IMG/VR virus record: IMGVR_UViG_3300042519_000356
Coordinates: 1-21,733 of that record
Direction: 5' to 3' (one strand)
Source: a virus
DNA: 21,733 nt
Shown here: positions 14,173-21,733 of the stretch, one piece after another
Position numbering within the stretch: position 1 is the first letter of the stretch
How the letters are laid out: every line of letters begins with the position of its first letter
Made by a program: the position numbers and the translations under genes
Notes under the pieces: generated by a model
What the model saw: only the letters and a program-made list of their open reading frames with translations
The model's database searches: none
What the model was told of the DNA's origin: nothing

Positions 14173-15017
14173 ACATCATCCCGACGGACTCCACCAGCAT
14201 CTACTCGATTCTCAGCACGCTTGCCGTGCGGGATTCGCAAGTGGTGTTGGTGCGTCCGGGGAACCCGCCTCCAGGCATTGCCGGGTTCCTCTTGGACTTG
14301 GCGGAAGAAGACACGTCGGAACTCGAAAGCGACATCACTGACCACTACATCGAAAACAACACAGCCATTCAGGACCATATTGCTTTACGCCCCGAAACGA
14401 TCACTGTTACAGGACGAGTTGCGGAACTTGTAAAAACTGTCCCAACAGTGCGCCCGATTTCCCCGGTCCCAAATACGATGCCTGACATTCCAGAAATGCA
14501 GCCAGAGTTCACGGATGAGCAGCAACTGGATCAAGATGAAGTTGCCACGACCACAGCCCAAGACGCCGCCGCAGTAGCCTCTTCCGCCAGCCTTTTTGGT
14601 TACTACCAAGACCAAGCCAAGCAACAACCGGGGCAGACCAAGCAGAGCTACATCTACAATTTCTTCTACCAACTTTGGAAGGGACGGCAGCTATTCTCAG
14701 TTGAAAGCCCGTGGGGCATTATGGAAAACATGGCGATCCAAAGCGCCTCAGCCAAGCAGGGGGCTGAAAGTAGGTCGGTGACGGAGTTTACAATCACCTT
14801 CAAAAAAATCCGTGTCGCACGGGCAATCACCATCAACGCCGGTCTTCTCACCGGACGCCGCACTGGTGGGGATCAGTTCACCCCAAGTGTAAACTCGGCT
14901 TTCGCTGGTCGCGCCCAGCAGATGCAGTCAACGGAGGTTCGCAGTGGCATCGTCGGTGCGCTTCAACCAACAGCGACCCAACTGGCGAACTTCAACGGAT
15001 ACTGGCCAACCCTCTGA
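14169..15017 (+). CDS. Dit-like baseplate / tail protein
   Basis: A 282-residue protein just after the tape measure. The N-terminal domain (LDLAEEDTSELESDITDHYI, ENNTAIQDHIALRPETITVTG) matches the Dit-like phage tail N-terminal domain, in which a short Asp/Glu-rich strand precedes a 'His-x-x-Glu-asn-x-x-ala-ile-x-asp-his' pattern. A Pro/Gln/Asp-rich linker spans about 95-145, and the C-terminal domain (FFYQLWKGRQLFSVESPWG, SVTEFTITFKKIRVARAITI) completes a Dit-like or hub-adaptor fold. It would link the tube to the baseplate hub. It overlaps its upstream neighbour (ATGA) and its downstream neighbour by one base (TGATG). Confidence 0.75.
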   Translation: MNIIPTDSTSIYSILSTLAVRDSQVVLVRPGNPPPGIAGFLLDLAEEDTSELESDITDHYIENNTAIQDHIALRPETITVTGRVAELVKTVPTVRPISPVPNTMPDIPEMQPEFTDEQQLDQDEVATTTAQDAAAVASSASLFGYYQDQAKQQPGQTKQSYIYNFFYQLWKGRQLFSVESPWGIMENMAIQSASAKQGAESRSVTEFTITFKKIRVARAITINAGLLTGRRTGGDQFTPSVNSAFAGRAQQMQSTEVRSGIVGALQPTATQLANFNGYWPTL

Positions 15018-15361
15018 TGAAGATTGTCACCGGCATCACCTCGCAGCCAAAGCAGACTATTTTCTTCGTCCTGTCCGATGGGTCGCAGGTGTCAGTGTAT
15101 CTTGAATACAGACCTCAACAACTTGGTTGGTTTGCAAACTTCAGTTGGCAAACATGGACGTTGAACGGTTTGCGCCTCGTAGCCTCGCCCAACATTCTTA
15201 GGCAATGGGGAGAAATAATCCCCTTTGGGTTTTCTATTCAAACTCAGGAGTTTGTGGAGCCCGTCAATCAAACGGACTTTTCTCAAGGAATCGCCATCCT
15301 TTACCTTCTCGATGCCGACGACGTAGCATCTACCAACGAGACAATTTACGAAGGGAACTGA
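15017..15361 (+). CDS. Baseplate plug-like protein (Pam3 gp18 type)
   Basis: A 114-residue beta-rich protein. The core (FFVLSDGSQVSVYLEYRPQQ, LGWFANFSWQTWTLNGLRL, SPNILRQWGEIIPFGFSI) resembles the small baseplate plug protein family described from cyanophage Pam3 (gp18) and related contractile tails. Its order between the Dit-like protein and the hub agrees. The ATG shares one base with the preceding stop (TGATG), implying reinitiation. Function: closing the tube and stabilising the hub before ejection (from family knowledge). Confidence 0.68.
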   Translation: MKIVTGITSQPKQTIFFVLSDGSQVSVYLEYRPQQLGWFANFSWQTWTLNGLRLVASPNILRQWGEIIPFGFSIQTQEFVEPVNQTDFSQGIAILYLLDADDVASTNETIYEGN

Positions 15362-15362
15362 C

Positions 15363-16280
15363 GTGGAAAAGTTCAACCGAATTTATTCCCTGCAAGTCGA
15401 GGTCTCGGCAGGGTACTCCGTATCGCCCTATTCGCAATCGGCCAACTACAACGTCGAAATCACCCTGCCAAACACGGTCGAATTTACGATTACGAGAGCC
15501 CTCCTTGGGTCATCTCAGACGGGGTCATTCAAGGTCTACAATCTCCAAGAGACCGTGCGGACAGCAATGCGGAAGGACTATTCTCACGCTTCACAACTCC
15601 GAGCAATCAAGTTTCGTTGTGGTTACGCGCCCAGCGAAGAGTTTCAGCTCCCTCTTGTGTTCAACGGCACCGTAAACACTTGCTTCAGTTACCGGCAAGG
15701 AACGGATTGGATCACCGAGATAAATGCCTTTGACGGCGGGTGGCCAATGGCCAACGCAAACAACGTCAGCATGACCGTGGCACCGGGAGCCAGTGCCGCT
15801 CAAACCATTGTAATGCTTTCTCGCCAGATGCCAAATCTCAGCGGGACACCCATCGTAGGTGATTTCCCTATTCGCAACCTGCGAGGAGAAGTCCTCTTTG
15901 GGAATATATGGACCCTCATCCTTGAAAAATCTAACGGGTTTGCGGCTGTCGACAACGGGCAAGTCAAAGCCTTGAATCTGAACGAAGTCTTCCGAGGACC
16001 AATCACACTCATTTCCGAAGAAAGTGGTTTGCTTGGAAGCCCAAAAAGGTCTGAGACCTTTGTTGAGTTAAGTATGCTGTTTGAGCCCAGCCTCAGTGTT
16101 GGCCAAATCGTTGAACTTTACAGCACCGTCGACAGGAGCCTGAACCGAGATTGGAAAGTTTTCGGATTTGAGCATCACGGTACTATCTCCCCATCCATTT
16201 GCGGAGAGCTGCTTTCAAGCGTAAAATTATCGCTTCCGCCCGACGCTTTTCGCATTGTTGCTGGACAACCCGTACTATGA
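15363..16280 (+). CDS. Baseplate hub protein (gp27/gpD-like)
   Basis: A 305-residue protein beginning at GTG 15363 with an SD-like AAGGGA ending 6 bases upstream, one of the clearest ribosome sites in the window. It is beta-rich with the pattern of trimeric baseplate hubs: YNVEITLPNTVEFTITRAL, GSFKVYNLQETVRTAM, QLRAIKFRCGYAPS, and near the C terminus ELSMLFEPSLSVGQIVELYS then DWKVFGFEHHGTIS, the latter typical of the final hub domain. The hub caps the tube and holds the spike, encoded next. It overlaps the spike gene by ATGA. Confidence 0.78.
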   Translation: MEKFNRIYSLQVEVSAGYSVSPYSQSANYNVEITLPNTVEFTITRALLGSSQTGSFKVYNLQETVRTAMRKDYSHASQLRAIKFRCGYAPSEEFQLPLVFNGTVNTCFSYRQGTDWITEINAFDGGWPMANANNVSMTVAPGASAAQTIVMLSRQMPNLSGTPIVGDFPIRNLRGEVLFGNIWTLILEKSNGFAAVDNGQVKALNLNEVFRGPITLISEESGLLGSPKRSETFVELSMLFEPSLSVGQIVELYSTVDRSLNRDWKVFGFEHHGTISPSICGELLSSVKLSLPPDAFRIVAGQPVL

Positions 16281-17014
16281 GCGAGCCCATCACCAGTCCA
16301 ATTCCACCGGACCTCCGTTCACTATTAACGGACTTGAAAAAAGAAATTTTCTACGGGCTCAACTGTCACCAAGTCGGAGTGATTAACTCTTTCGATCCGA
16401 CGACGCAGACTGCCACGGTGCAGATTCAAGTGCTGCGCAACATCGGGAACACCCAAGTTGCTTACCCACTTTTGACTGACTGCCCGGTTATCTTCCCAGG
16501 CGGTGGGGGTGCCTACATGACCTTCCCCGTGGCCAAGGGCGACCCGTGCTTGGTCCTGTTCAATGATCGCGACCTCGACCTCTGGTTCACTACCGGCAAC
16601 GTGGTTGGTCCAAACAGCGCCAGAGCCCACAGTTTAAGCGACGGCATAGTACTTGTAGGCATTCGCAACAAAACAAATCCTCCGCCCTACACCGCCAATG
16701 ATGCCGTGATGTTAGCCTTGGGCACGGCATCCGTCAAGATCACCACTGCGGGCGTCGTCAGGATAACCAAGGGCTCTGGGTATGTAGAGGTTAATGAAAC
16801 CGGGATAGTCAAGTTACATGGCGCTTCTGGGGCAGAAGTGGTAGCGGATACCAAAGTAGCAGTATTGGCCGGATCAGCTTCTTTAAGAACTGGCATGGAG
16901 CAACTGTGCGACTTGCTAACCAATTTCAAGGACACTGGCGGGCAAACTCCAAACGCGGCAACTCTTGCTGCGATTACTGCAATGAAAACATATTTTCAAA
17001 CTCTGCTCGCATAA
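16277..17014 (+). CDS. Baseplate spike protein (gpV / Gp138 N-terminal type)
   Basis: A 245-residue protein; the ATG at 16277 overlaps the hub stop (ATGA), whereas a longer frame from 16199 would lie inside the hub gene. Residues about 35-110 fit the Gp138 N-terminal OB-type domain: VGVINSFDPTTQTATVQIQV, CPVIFPGGGGAYMTFPVAKG, DPCLVLFNDRDLDLWF. The C-terminal half has short repeating beta segments (VRITKGSGYVEVNETGIVKL, then GASGAEVVADTKVAVLAGS), suiting a triple-stranded beta-prism spike. It would pierce the outer membrane or cell surface. No lysozyme domain is present. Confidence 0.86.
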   Translation: MSEPITSPIPPDLRSLLTDLKKEIFYGLNCHQVGVINSFDPTTQTATVQIQVLRNIGNTQVAYPLLTDCPVIFPGGGGAYMTFPVAKGDPCLVLFNDRDLDLWFTTGNVVGPNSARAHSLSDGIVLVGIRNKTNPPPYTANDAVMLALGTASVKITTAGVVRITKGSGYVEVNETGIVKLHGASGAEVVADTKVAVLAGSASLRTGMEQLCDLLTNFKDTGGQTPNAATLAAITAMKTYFQTLLA

Positions 17015-17015
17015 T

Positions 17016-17384
17016 ATGCCACAACCATTCCGAGGAATCACCGCCGCAAACGACTGGACCTTTGGGCAAGGCCGCAATTCCTACTTTACAAAGGAGCAGG
17101 CAATCGCTGCCGACATCAAAACCTCGCTGTTGTTTTTCTTGAACGACTGTTGGTTCGCCATGACCACTGGCATTGACTGGTGGAACCTGCTTGCCTCGAA
17201 GGGTGAAGTCGCAAAACAAAACATCTTGCTCCAAGCTCGGCTTGCGATCATTCAGCGGGAAGGCGTGGTGCGGATTAACTCGGTCGAAGCTGTGACCGAC
17301 TCAGCACAGCGCCGACTCACCATCAAGTTCAACGTGGACACTATTTACAGCCGAAACCTTACTGGCTACGCCCAGCTCCCATGA
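17016..17384 (+). CDS. Baseplate wedge protein (gp25 / Mu gp46-like)
   Basis: A 122-residue protein. DIKTSLLFFLNDCWFAMTTG and IDWWNLLASKG match the conserved core of the GP46/gp25-like family: a helix with leu-x-phe-phe-leu-asn, followed by an aromatic 'gly-ile-asp-trp' turn. RRLTIKFNVDTIY forms the closing strand. This protein sits in the wedge and nucleates sheath polymerisation. Position between spike and J-type protein is canonical for Mu-like baseplates. It overlaps the next gene by ATGA. Confidence 0.82.
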   Translation: MPQPFRGITAANDWTFGQGRNSYFTKEQAIAADIKTSLLFFLNDCWFAMTTGIDWWNLLASKGEVAKQNILLQARLAIIQREGVVRINSVEAVTDSAQRRLTIKFNVDTIYSRNLTGYAQLP

Positions 17385-18568
17385 ACGCAATAACCAACAC
17401 CGGAATCAGCCTTGATACTCCTGCTGAAACGCTGGATCGGTTTCTGGTAGGCAGCACTGCGTACCCAGGGATGAAGCGGATTTACGGCGACGACATCAAC
17501 GTCAACCCGAACTCTCCCGACGGGCAATTCATCAACCTCGGAGTCCTGATTACGCAGGATATGCTGCAATTCGTGGCCAGTGTTTACTCCAGCTTTGACC
17601 CCGATCAAGCTGTTGGTCGAGGACTGGATCAGCGTTGCGCAATTAACGGTGTTATCCGTCGCGCTGGAACCTACACTTACACCCCTGTCACCGTTACAGC
17701 TACCCAAGCTGTTACCCTTGCAGGACTCAACACCGCGCCCGATGCGCCGTTTACCGTCTCCGACGCGGCTGGCAACCGATTCGTCCTTGTTACCACCTAC
17801 GCTTTTGGCGCAGCGGCCTCGACCTCTCTGGTGTTCCGCGCTCTCAACCTCGGAGCCGTGCTGACCGTCGTCAACACGATCACCGTCATCAATACCGTGA
17901 CCTTGGGCATCAGCACGGTAAATAACCCTGCTGTCGCTACCACTACCGGCACCAACGAGGAAACGGACGCCGTTCTTCGCCTCCGTCGCGCTCGGTCGGT
18001 TGCGCTTGCCAGCAAAGGATACTTCCAAGGGCTCTACGACGCCCTGAGCAACGTGACTGGAGTCACTGACGTGCTTGTCTTGGAGAACATCACAAACACC
18101 ACTGACGCCAACGGTATCCCCGCCCACTCTATTTGGTGCGTCGTGGCAGGCACCGCTTCTGCGACGGACGTGGCCAATGCCATTTACCTCAAGCGCAATG
18201 CCGGTTGCGGCATGAAAGGGGCAATCAGCACCAACGTCACCCAAGCTGACAATTCGTTGTTTGCCGTTCTCTATGACGTTCCGGTTGCGCAAAATTTGTG
18301 GATTCGATGCACCGGCACCGCTGTCACCGGTTCCTTGGATGGTGCCTACCTGAAAACCTCACTCTTGGCGGGCCTCTCCTACGGCATAGGGGAAAAAGCG
18401 ACTTCCTCAGACATCGTTGCCCGATTGCAAGCCCTTGCGCCCAATGGTTCGTTCTCGGTCGAAGGAGTGTCCCTCGACGGCGCTACTTGGACTTCGCTGG
18501 TTGCAACAACTGGAGTGAACTATCAATTCGTCCCCGCCTCGGCTCGCACGACCATCACAGTCGTTTAA
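17381..18568 (+). CDS. Baseplate J-like wedge protein (Mu gp47 type)
   Basis: A 395-residue protein of the baseplate J family. Key signs: GTNEETDAVLRLRRARSVAL (about residues 190-209), the family's most conserved helix; GYFQGLYDALSNVTGVTDVL following; and VLENITNTTDANGIPAHSIW, a classic J segment. The C-terminal region GEKATSSDIVARLQAL is also typical. The N-terminal domain contains a Thr/Ala-rich beta domain (TPVTVTATQAVTLAGLNTAP), the usual small inserted Ig-like fold. Forms the wedge triangles of the baseplate. It starts by ATGA overlap and ends 3 bases before the next gene. Confidence 0.88.
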   Translation: MNAITNTGISLDTPAETLDRFLVGSTAYPGMKRIYGDDINVNPNSPDGQFINLGVLITQDMLQFVASVYSSFDPDQAVGRGLDQRCAINGVIRRAGTYTYTPVTVTATQAVTLAGLNTAPDAPFTVSDAAGNRFVLVTTYAFGAAASTSLVFRALNLGAVLTVVNTITVINTVTLGISTVNNPAVATTTGTNEETDAVLRLRRARSVALASKGYFQGLYDALSNVTGVTDVLVLENITNTTDANGIPAHSIWCVVAGTASATDVANAIYLKRNAGCGMKGAISTNVTQADNSLFAVLYDVPVAQNLWIRCTGTAVTGSLDGAYLKTSLLAGLSYGIGEKATSSDIVARLQALAPNGSFSVEGVSLDGATWTSLVATTGVNYQFVPASARTTITVV

Positions 18569-18571
18569 CAA

Positions 18572-19495
18572 ATGAGCCTGACAACCCTGACTGATTACTA
18601 TGCCAGTTTGCTCGCCTACCAATACCGGGGGTTGCCGAACGCAGACAGGCAAGTAAAGCTCTGGGCCAGTCAGTTTCTTGCCGAGAACCTCGCGGCCTCG
18701 TTGCTCACCTGCTTTGACTTGGACACGGCTGTCGGGACTCAGCTCGATGTCCTTGGAAAGTATATTGGGGTTTCGCGCAACATTGGAGCACCAACCCCAA
18801 CACCGTATTTTGGATTGTGGACCTATGCAGAGACAACCCTGCTCCAAGCCAACTACCAAGGGACTTGGAATCCGACTACAAACACCCCGACAATCACCTC
18901 CGCGACGGCAGGACATTGGTGGGTGGCTGACAGCGCAGGAACGGCTACTGCACCCGTGGCAGCAGCCTTTGCTTGCGGAGACGTGTTGCGTGCGTTGGGG
19001 TCCACTAGCTTTGTCAACTACACCGACGCGGCTGTCTACCCCTACGGTGGAAACCACCCGAACGGGAATGGATTAACTGGGTACGCCTCAACGGGGATCA
19101 ATCCGAACGGAGTGTTCTATGATTACTCCTTCGCCGAAGGACAGAACACGTTGCTGTCTGATGCCGCTTACCGTGTAGTCCTGAAGCTCAAAACAATTAA
19201 CAACGGGGGCCACCATACGACTGCCTCTATCACCAGTTCCTTGTTTGCGATGTTTGGCCCGTCTGTTGCGATGACCGACAACCGGAACATGACAATGAGC
19301 TACATCGTGTGGAGTAGTGTCGGGCTGACTGAAGCTCTGTTGCTGGCGTACCTTCCGCGCCCGATGGGGGTGGGCATTACCGTGACAATTATTAACGTCA
19401 ACCCCACGCCTGGAGTGGGTGAATTGCTTGTCACCGAAGATGGATTCACTATTACCACGGAAGACTCTGACTCGATTATTACTGAACCAACATGA
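18572..19495 (+). CDS. DUF2612-like baseplate protein with inserted fibre-type domain
   Basis: A 307-residue protein. The N-terminal helical part (LTDYYASLLAYQYRGLPNAD, then FDLDTAVGTQLDVLGKYIGV) and later LLSDAAYRVVLKLKTINNGG match the DUF2612 family that occupies the tailward wedge site after J. Between them, residues about 86-166 form an extra domain: YQGTWNPTTNTPTI, HWWVADSAGT and ACGDVLRALGS. That pattern (x-gly-thr-trp-asn-x-x-thr-asn-thr-pro, then a gly-asp turn) is common in phage tail fibres, not in this baseplate family. The protein probably anchors fibres. ATGA overlap with the first fibre gene supports joint expression. Confidence 0.76.
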   Translation: MSLTTLTDYYASLLAYQYRGLPNADRQVKLWASQFLAENLAASLLTCFDLDTAVGTQLDVLGKYIGVSRNIGAPTPTPYFGLWTYAETTLLQANYQGTWNPTTNTPTITSATAGHWWVADSAGTATAPVAAAFACGDVLRALGSTSFVNYTDAAVYPYGGNHPNGNGLTGYASTGINPNGVFYDYSFAEGQNTLLSDAAYRVVLKLKTINNGGHHTTASITSSLFAMFGPSVAMTDNRNMTMSYIVWSSVGLTEALLLAYLPRPMGVGITVTIINVNPTPGVGELLVTEDGFTITTEDSDSIITEPT

Positions 19496-21366
19496 AGACG
19501 CTCCTTCGCTCTCTCGTATCTATTGCCCTGCTTGCGACCGCATCCCCGCTTTGGTCCGCTGACGTATCAATAAATTCCCTACCAGCAATCGGGAGTGTCA
19601 GCAGCTCGACCGTTCTGCCCGTGGTAGACGTGTCTGGTACGCCAACAACCAAGAAGGCAACTGTCACCCAGCTCATCAACGGTCTGCCTGTCGCGACGGG
19701 CAGCACTGTCGGCACCATGTCGGCTGCGGACAAGGCCAAGCTCGACGCCGCCACGGACGCCAACACCGCCAGCGCCATTGTGCGCCGTGATGCCAGCGGC
19801 AACTTCACCGCAGGCACTGTCACCGCTGGCACCGTGACCGGATTGGCCAACCCAACCAACGGGTCCGACGCAGCCAATAAAAGCTACGTCGACGCCAGCG
19901 CAGCCGGTCTCACCGTCAAGCAAGCTGGACGCGCAGCGACGACCGCCAACGTCACTCTTTCGGGTGGAGCACCCTCAACGCTCGATGGTGTTACGCTTGC
20001 TGCTAGCGACCGCATCCTTGTCAAGAACCAGGCTACCAACACAGAAAACGGCATCTATTACGTTGCAACTTTAGGCAGTGGCAGCAACGGCACTTGGACG
20101 AGGACCACAGACGCCGACACCGGCGCAGAACTTGACACCGGCACCTACATTTTCATCTCGTCTGGCACCGCCAACGCAAACGCCGCGTACACAATGGTGA
20201 CTCAAGGACCAATCACTCTTGGAACATCACCCATTGTCTGGGCACTATTCTCACAGGTGACGAGCATCGCAGCTTCCAGCATCACCGGCCAACTGATCGA
20301 AAGTCAAATTCAAGACGCAGCGATCAACACCGCCAAGTTTGCCGCTGGCCTGACGCCGGTTGAAATTTTCGGGGTGTTGCCGACCACTGGCAACTTTGCG
20401 GGGAGGCAAGTGTTCCTTACCACGGACTCAAAGCTCTACCGATACAATGGGACGGCTTTTACAACGCTGGTTCCGACGGTAGACCTGCAAGGGACGATTA
20501 CGACGCTCCAGATCGCGAACAATGCTATCACTGCCGGACTTATTGAGGCCAACGCAGTGACCTCGACAAAAATCGCCGATAACGCTATTAGCTCGCCAAA
20601 AATCGTCGCGGGCGCGATCACGACGGCCAAAATCCTCGCGGGGGCAGTCACTGCCGACACTATATCCGCCAACGCGATCACCGCAGGCAAGATCGCGGCC
20701 AATGCTGTCACCGCAGGCACTGTTGCCGCCAACGCTATCACGGCAGGCACCATTGCAGTCAACGCAGTGACCGCAGGCACCATCGTGGCAGGAGCGGTCA
20801 ACACAACTGAACTTGCAGCCGGAGCGGTGAATGCTGGTAAGATCGCAGCCGGGGCCGTGACCGCCGACAAGATCACCGTGGCTAACTTCACCGCTGTGGC
20901 GGGGAACATTCTCGACCTTACCGCAGGCACGATCCGAGCAGATACGTCAATCACTCTGGGGACTGGGGTCTCTGCGGTTTCAATAACCAACTCTGGACAA
21001 ACTGTCGGAGGAGGACGGATTAGTTTTTTAGCTGATGGATTAAATCCAAGAATTATGGTCACAGGGAATGGAGCCTATTCTACGTCAGGTTTTCAAATCA
21101 ATGGAGCCAATGACCCAGTTCCGCCCTTTTTCTCCGCTTTTAACGCCTCTGGTTCTGTTATGAACATTACCACCACCGGAGGTATTGGTCTCTTTCAATC
21201 GACTCCAATTCGATTCGGAACTGGGTCTCGAATGGAAAAAATAACCTCGGATGGGTGGTCTCCTCCAGTTTTTGATGGGGACAACACCATCGAGTTTCAA
21301 TGGAGTGGCGGTTTGAAAGTCCGCATCGACGGAAGCACCGTGTTAAACATCACCACTACCCCTTAA
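19492..21366 (+). CDS. Tail fibre protein with signal-peptide-like N terminus
   Basis: A 624-residue fibre. It begins MKTLLRSLVSIALLATASPL, with basic residues then a hydrophobic core and WSADV, resembling a Sec signal, unusual for a virion protein; the next in-frame ATG is about 225 bases later. Then: ISLP-type attachment segment; GDAANKSYVDA-like motif; a common fibre domain at about 140-258 (DRILVKNQATNTENGIYYV, WTRTTDADTGAELDTGTYIF); twelve 10-residue repeats at 341-460; and a C-terminal receptor-binding-like region ending VLNITTTP. No peptidase S74 chaperone domain is evident. Role: host recognition. The final 110 residues are encoded by noticeably more AT-rich sequence. Confidence 0.85.
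   Translation: MKTLLRSLVSIALLATASPLWSADVSINSLPAIGSVSSSTVLPVVDVSGTPTTKKATVTQLINGLPVATGSTVGTMSAADKAKLDAATDANTASAIVRRDASGNFTAGTVTAGTVTGLANPTNGSDAANKSYVDASAAGLTVKQAGRAATTANVTLSGGAPSTLDGVTLAASDRILVKNQATNTENGIYYVATLGSGSNGTWTRTTDADTGAELDTGTYIFISSGTANANAAYTMVTQGPITLGTSPIVWALFSQVTSIAASSITGQLIESQIQDAAINTAKFAAGLTPVEIFGVLPTTGNFAGRQVFLTTDSKLYRYNGTAFTTLVPTVDLQGTITTLQIANNAITAGLIEANAVTSTKIADNAISSPKIVAGAITTAKILAGAVTADTISANAITAGKIAANAVTAGTVAANAITAGTIAVNAVTAGTIVAGAVNTTELAAGAVNAGKIAAGAVTADKITVANFTAVAGNILDLTAGTIRADTSITLGTGVSAVSITNSGQTVGGGRISFLADGLNPRIMVTGNGAYSTSGFQINGANDPVPPFFSAFNASGSVMNITTTGGIGLFQSTPIRFGTGSRMEKITSDGWSPPVFDGDNTIEFQWSGGLKVRIDGSTVLNITTTP
20512..20871 (+). repeat. Twelve 30-bp (10-residue) repeats in the tail fibre gene
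   Basis: Residues 341-460 are twelve consecutive decapeptides in perfect register, with consensus I-A-A-N/G-A-I/V-T-A-G-K/T (for example IAANAVTAGT, ISANAITAGK). There are no insertions. The regular hydrophobic positions fit a trimeric beta or coiled shaft as in tip attachment proteins and fibres. At DNA level copies are similar but not identical, so expansion or contraction by recombination is conceivable. Confidence 0.9.
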
Positions 21367-21370
21367 TCCC

Positions 21371-21733
21371 ATGCCCTCTATCCCTCGCAAAACCCAGAAG
21401 ATTTTCGGTGGTTCGCTCACCCCGGCCAACAACGTCGCCGTCTACGGAAGCCTTGCAGCCGGGGCTCCTGCTTACCCCAGCACGATCACCGACCTGACGG
21501 CCATCCAATCCGCTGCTTGGCTCCAGGGGCTGACTCCCGCACTCATTGGCAACCGTAGCCCCGCGCTTGAAGACCTTAACGGCGTCTTCTTGGTGCTGTC
21601 TCAGCAAATCGCCTACCTGTTGCAATCGGGCATCCCCGAATGGATCGCAACCGAGACCTACTGGATCGGCCAGATCGTGCGCTTTCCAGGCACCGCGCTC
21701 TGCTTCACGAGCACGGTAAATAACAACCTTGGC
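21371..21733 (+). CDS. Second tail fibre protein, truncated by the window edge
   Basis: 121 codons are open to the end of the window. The sequence (MPSIPRKTQKIFGGSL, then DLTAIQSAAWLQGLTPALIG, NRSPALEDLNGVFLVLSQQI, AYLLQSGIPEWIATETYWIG, QIVRFPGTALCFTSTVNNN) matches the recurrent phage fibre pattern in which 'ala-leu-glu-asp-x-asn' and 'gln-x-gly-x-pro-glu-trp' precede a Tyr-rich strand 'tyr-x-x-gly-x-x-val-arg'. Such proteins attach near fibre tips or baseplates. A 28-base G-free leader (21343-21370) precedes the ATG, as for the capsid genes. The C terminus is unseen. Confidence 0.82.
   Translation, partial: MPSIPRKTQKIFGGSLTPANNVAVYGSLAAGAPAYPSTITDLTAIQSAAWLQGLTPALIGNRSPALEDLNGVFLVLSQQIAYLLQSGIPEWIATETYWIGQIVRFPGTALCFTSTVNNNLG

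Noticed and set aside
17366-18292. 308-codon reverse-strand frame over the baseplate J gene
   Set aside because: Shadow of a conserved J-family gene; low-complexity Gly/Val/Asp-rich translation.
20436-21062. 208-codon reverse-strand frame over the fibre repeats
   Set aside because: Its repetitive Ala/Val/Pro translation simply mirrors the decapeptide repeat on the + strand.

Overview
The window is the packaging and structural module of a contractile-tailed (myovirus-type) Caudoviricetes phage or prophage. Every credible gene lies on the + strand, tightly packed, in the classic order: packaging, portal, head, neck, tail sheath and tube, chaperone, tape measure, baseplate, fibres. No integrase, replication, lysis or host gene is visible, so lifestyle cannot be judged. 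The host is not identified by sequence alone. Shine-Dalgarno (SD) sequences are scarce. Many genes follow short G-free, A/C-rich leaders, which suggests a host lineage that initiates largely without SD pairing. The families (DUF1073-type portal, DUF2213, DUF2184 capsid, DUF4054, DUF3383 sheath, Pam3-gp18-like plug, Gp138_N spike, baseplate J, DUF2612) are those of Mu-like/E217-like and cyanophage Pam3-like myoviruses.

Layout. 1-99 is a pure array of 14 heptamers. 100-346 is AT-rich and non-coding, with ~31-bp iterated, operator-like repeats. 347-3085 is packaging: a small zinc-finger-like protein, a putative small terminase, an unidentified beta-rich protein, and the large terminase. 3153-8588 is the head: portal, Mu-F-like protein, protease/scaffold with a likely nested scaffold start, decoration protein, major capsid protein, and a small coiled-coil protein. 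8593-10682 is the neck and tail completion set. 10689-12311 is sheath and tube. 12414-13000 is the tail assembly chaperone pair, joined by a strong candidate -1 ribosomal frameshift. 12997-14172 is a short tape measure. 14169-19495 is the baseplate: Dit-like, plug, hub, spike, gp25-like, J, DUF2612. 19492-21733 holds two tail-fibre genes, the second cut by the window edge.

Most noteworthy: the iterated palindromic array and G-quadruplex-capable heptamer array upstream of the packaging genes; a perfectly paired, pseudoknot-capable element (12320-12404) between tube and chaperone genes; the frameshift signal at 12758-12799; foreign-looking domains inserted into two structural proteins (a neck adaptor and a baseplate protein); a tail fibre starting with a signal-peptide-like segment; and a split in initiation style, with G-free leaders on abundant virion proteins and ATGA/GTGA stop-start overlaps on most others.
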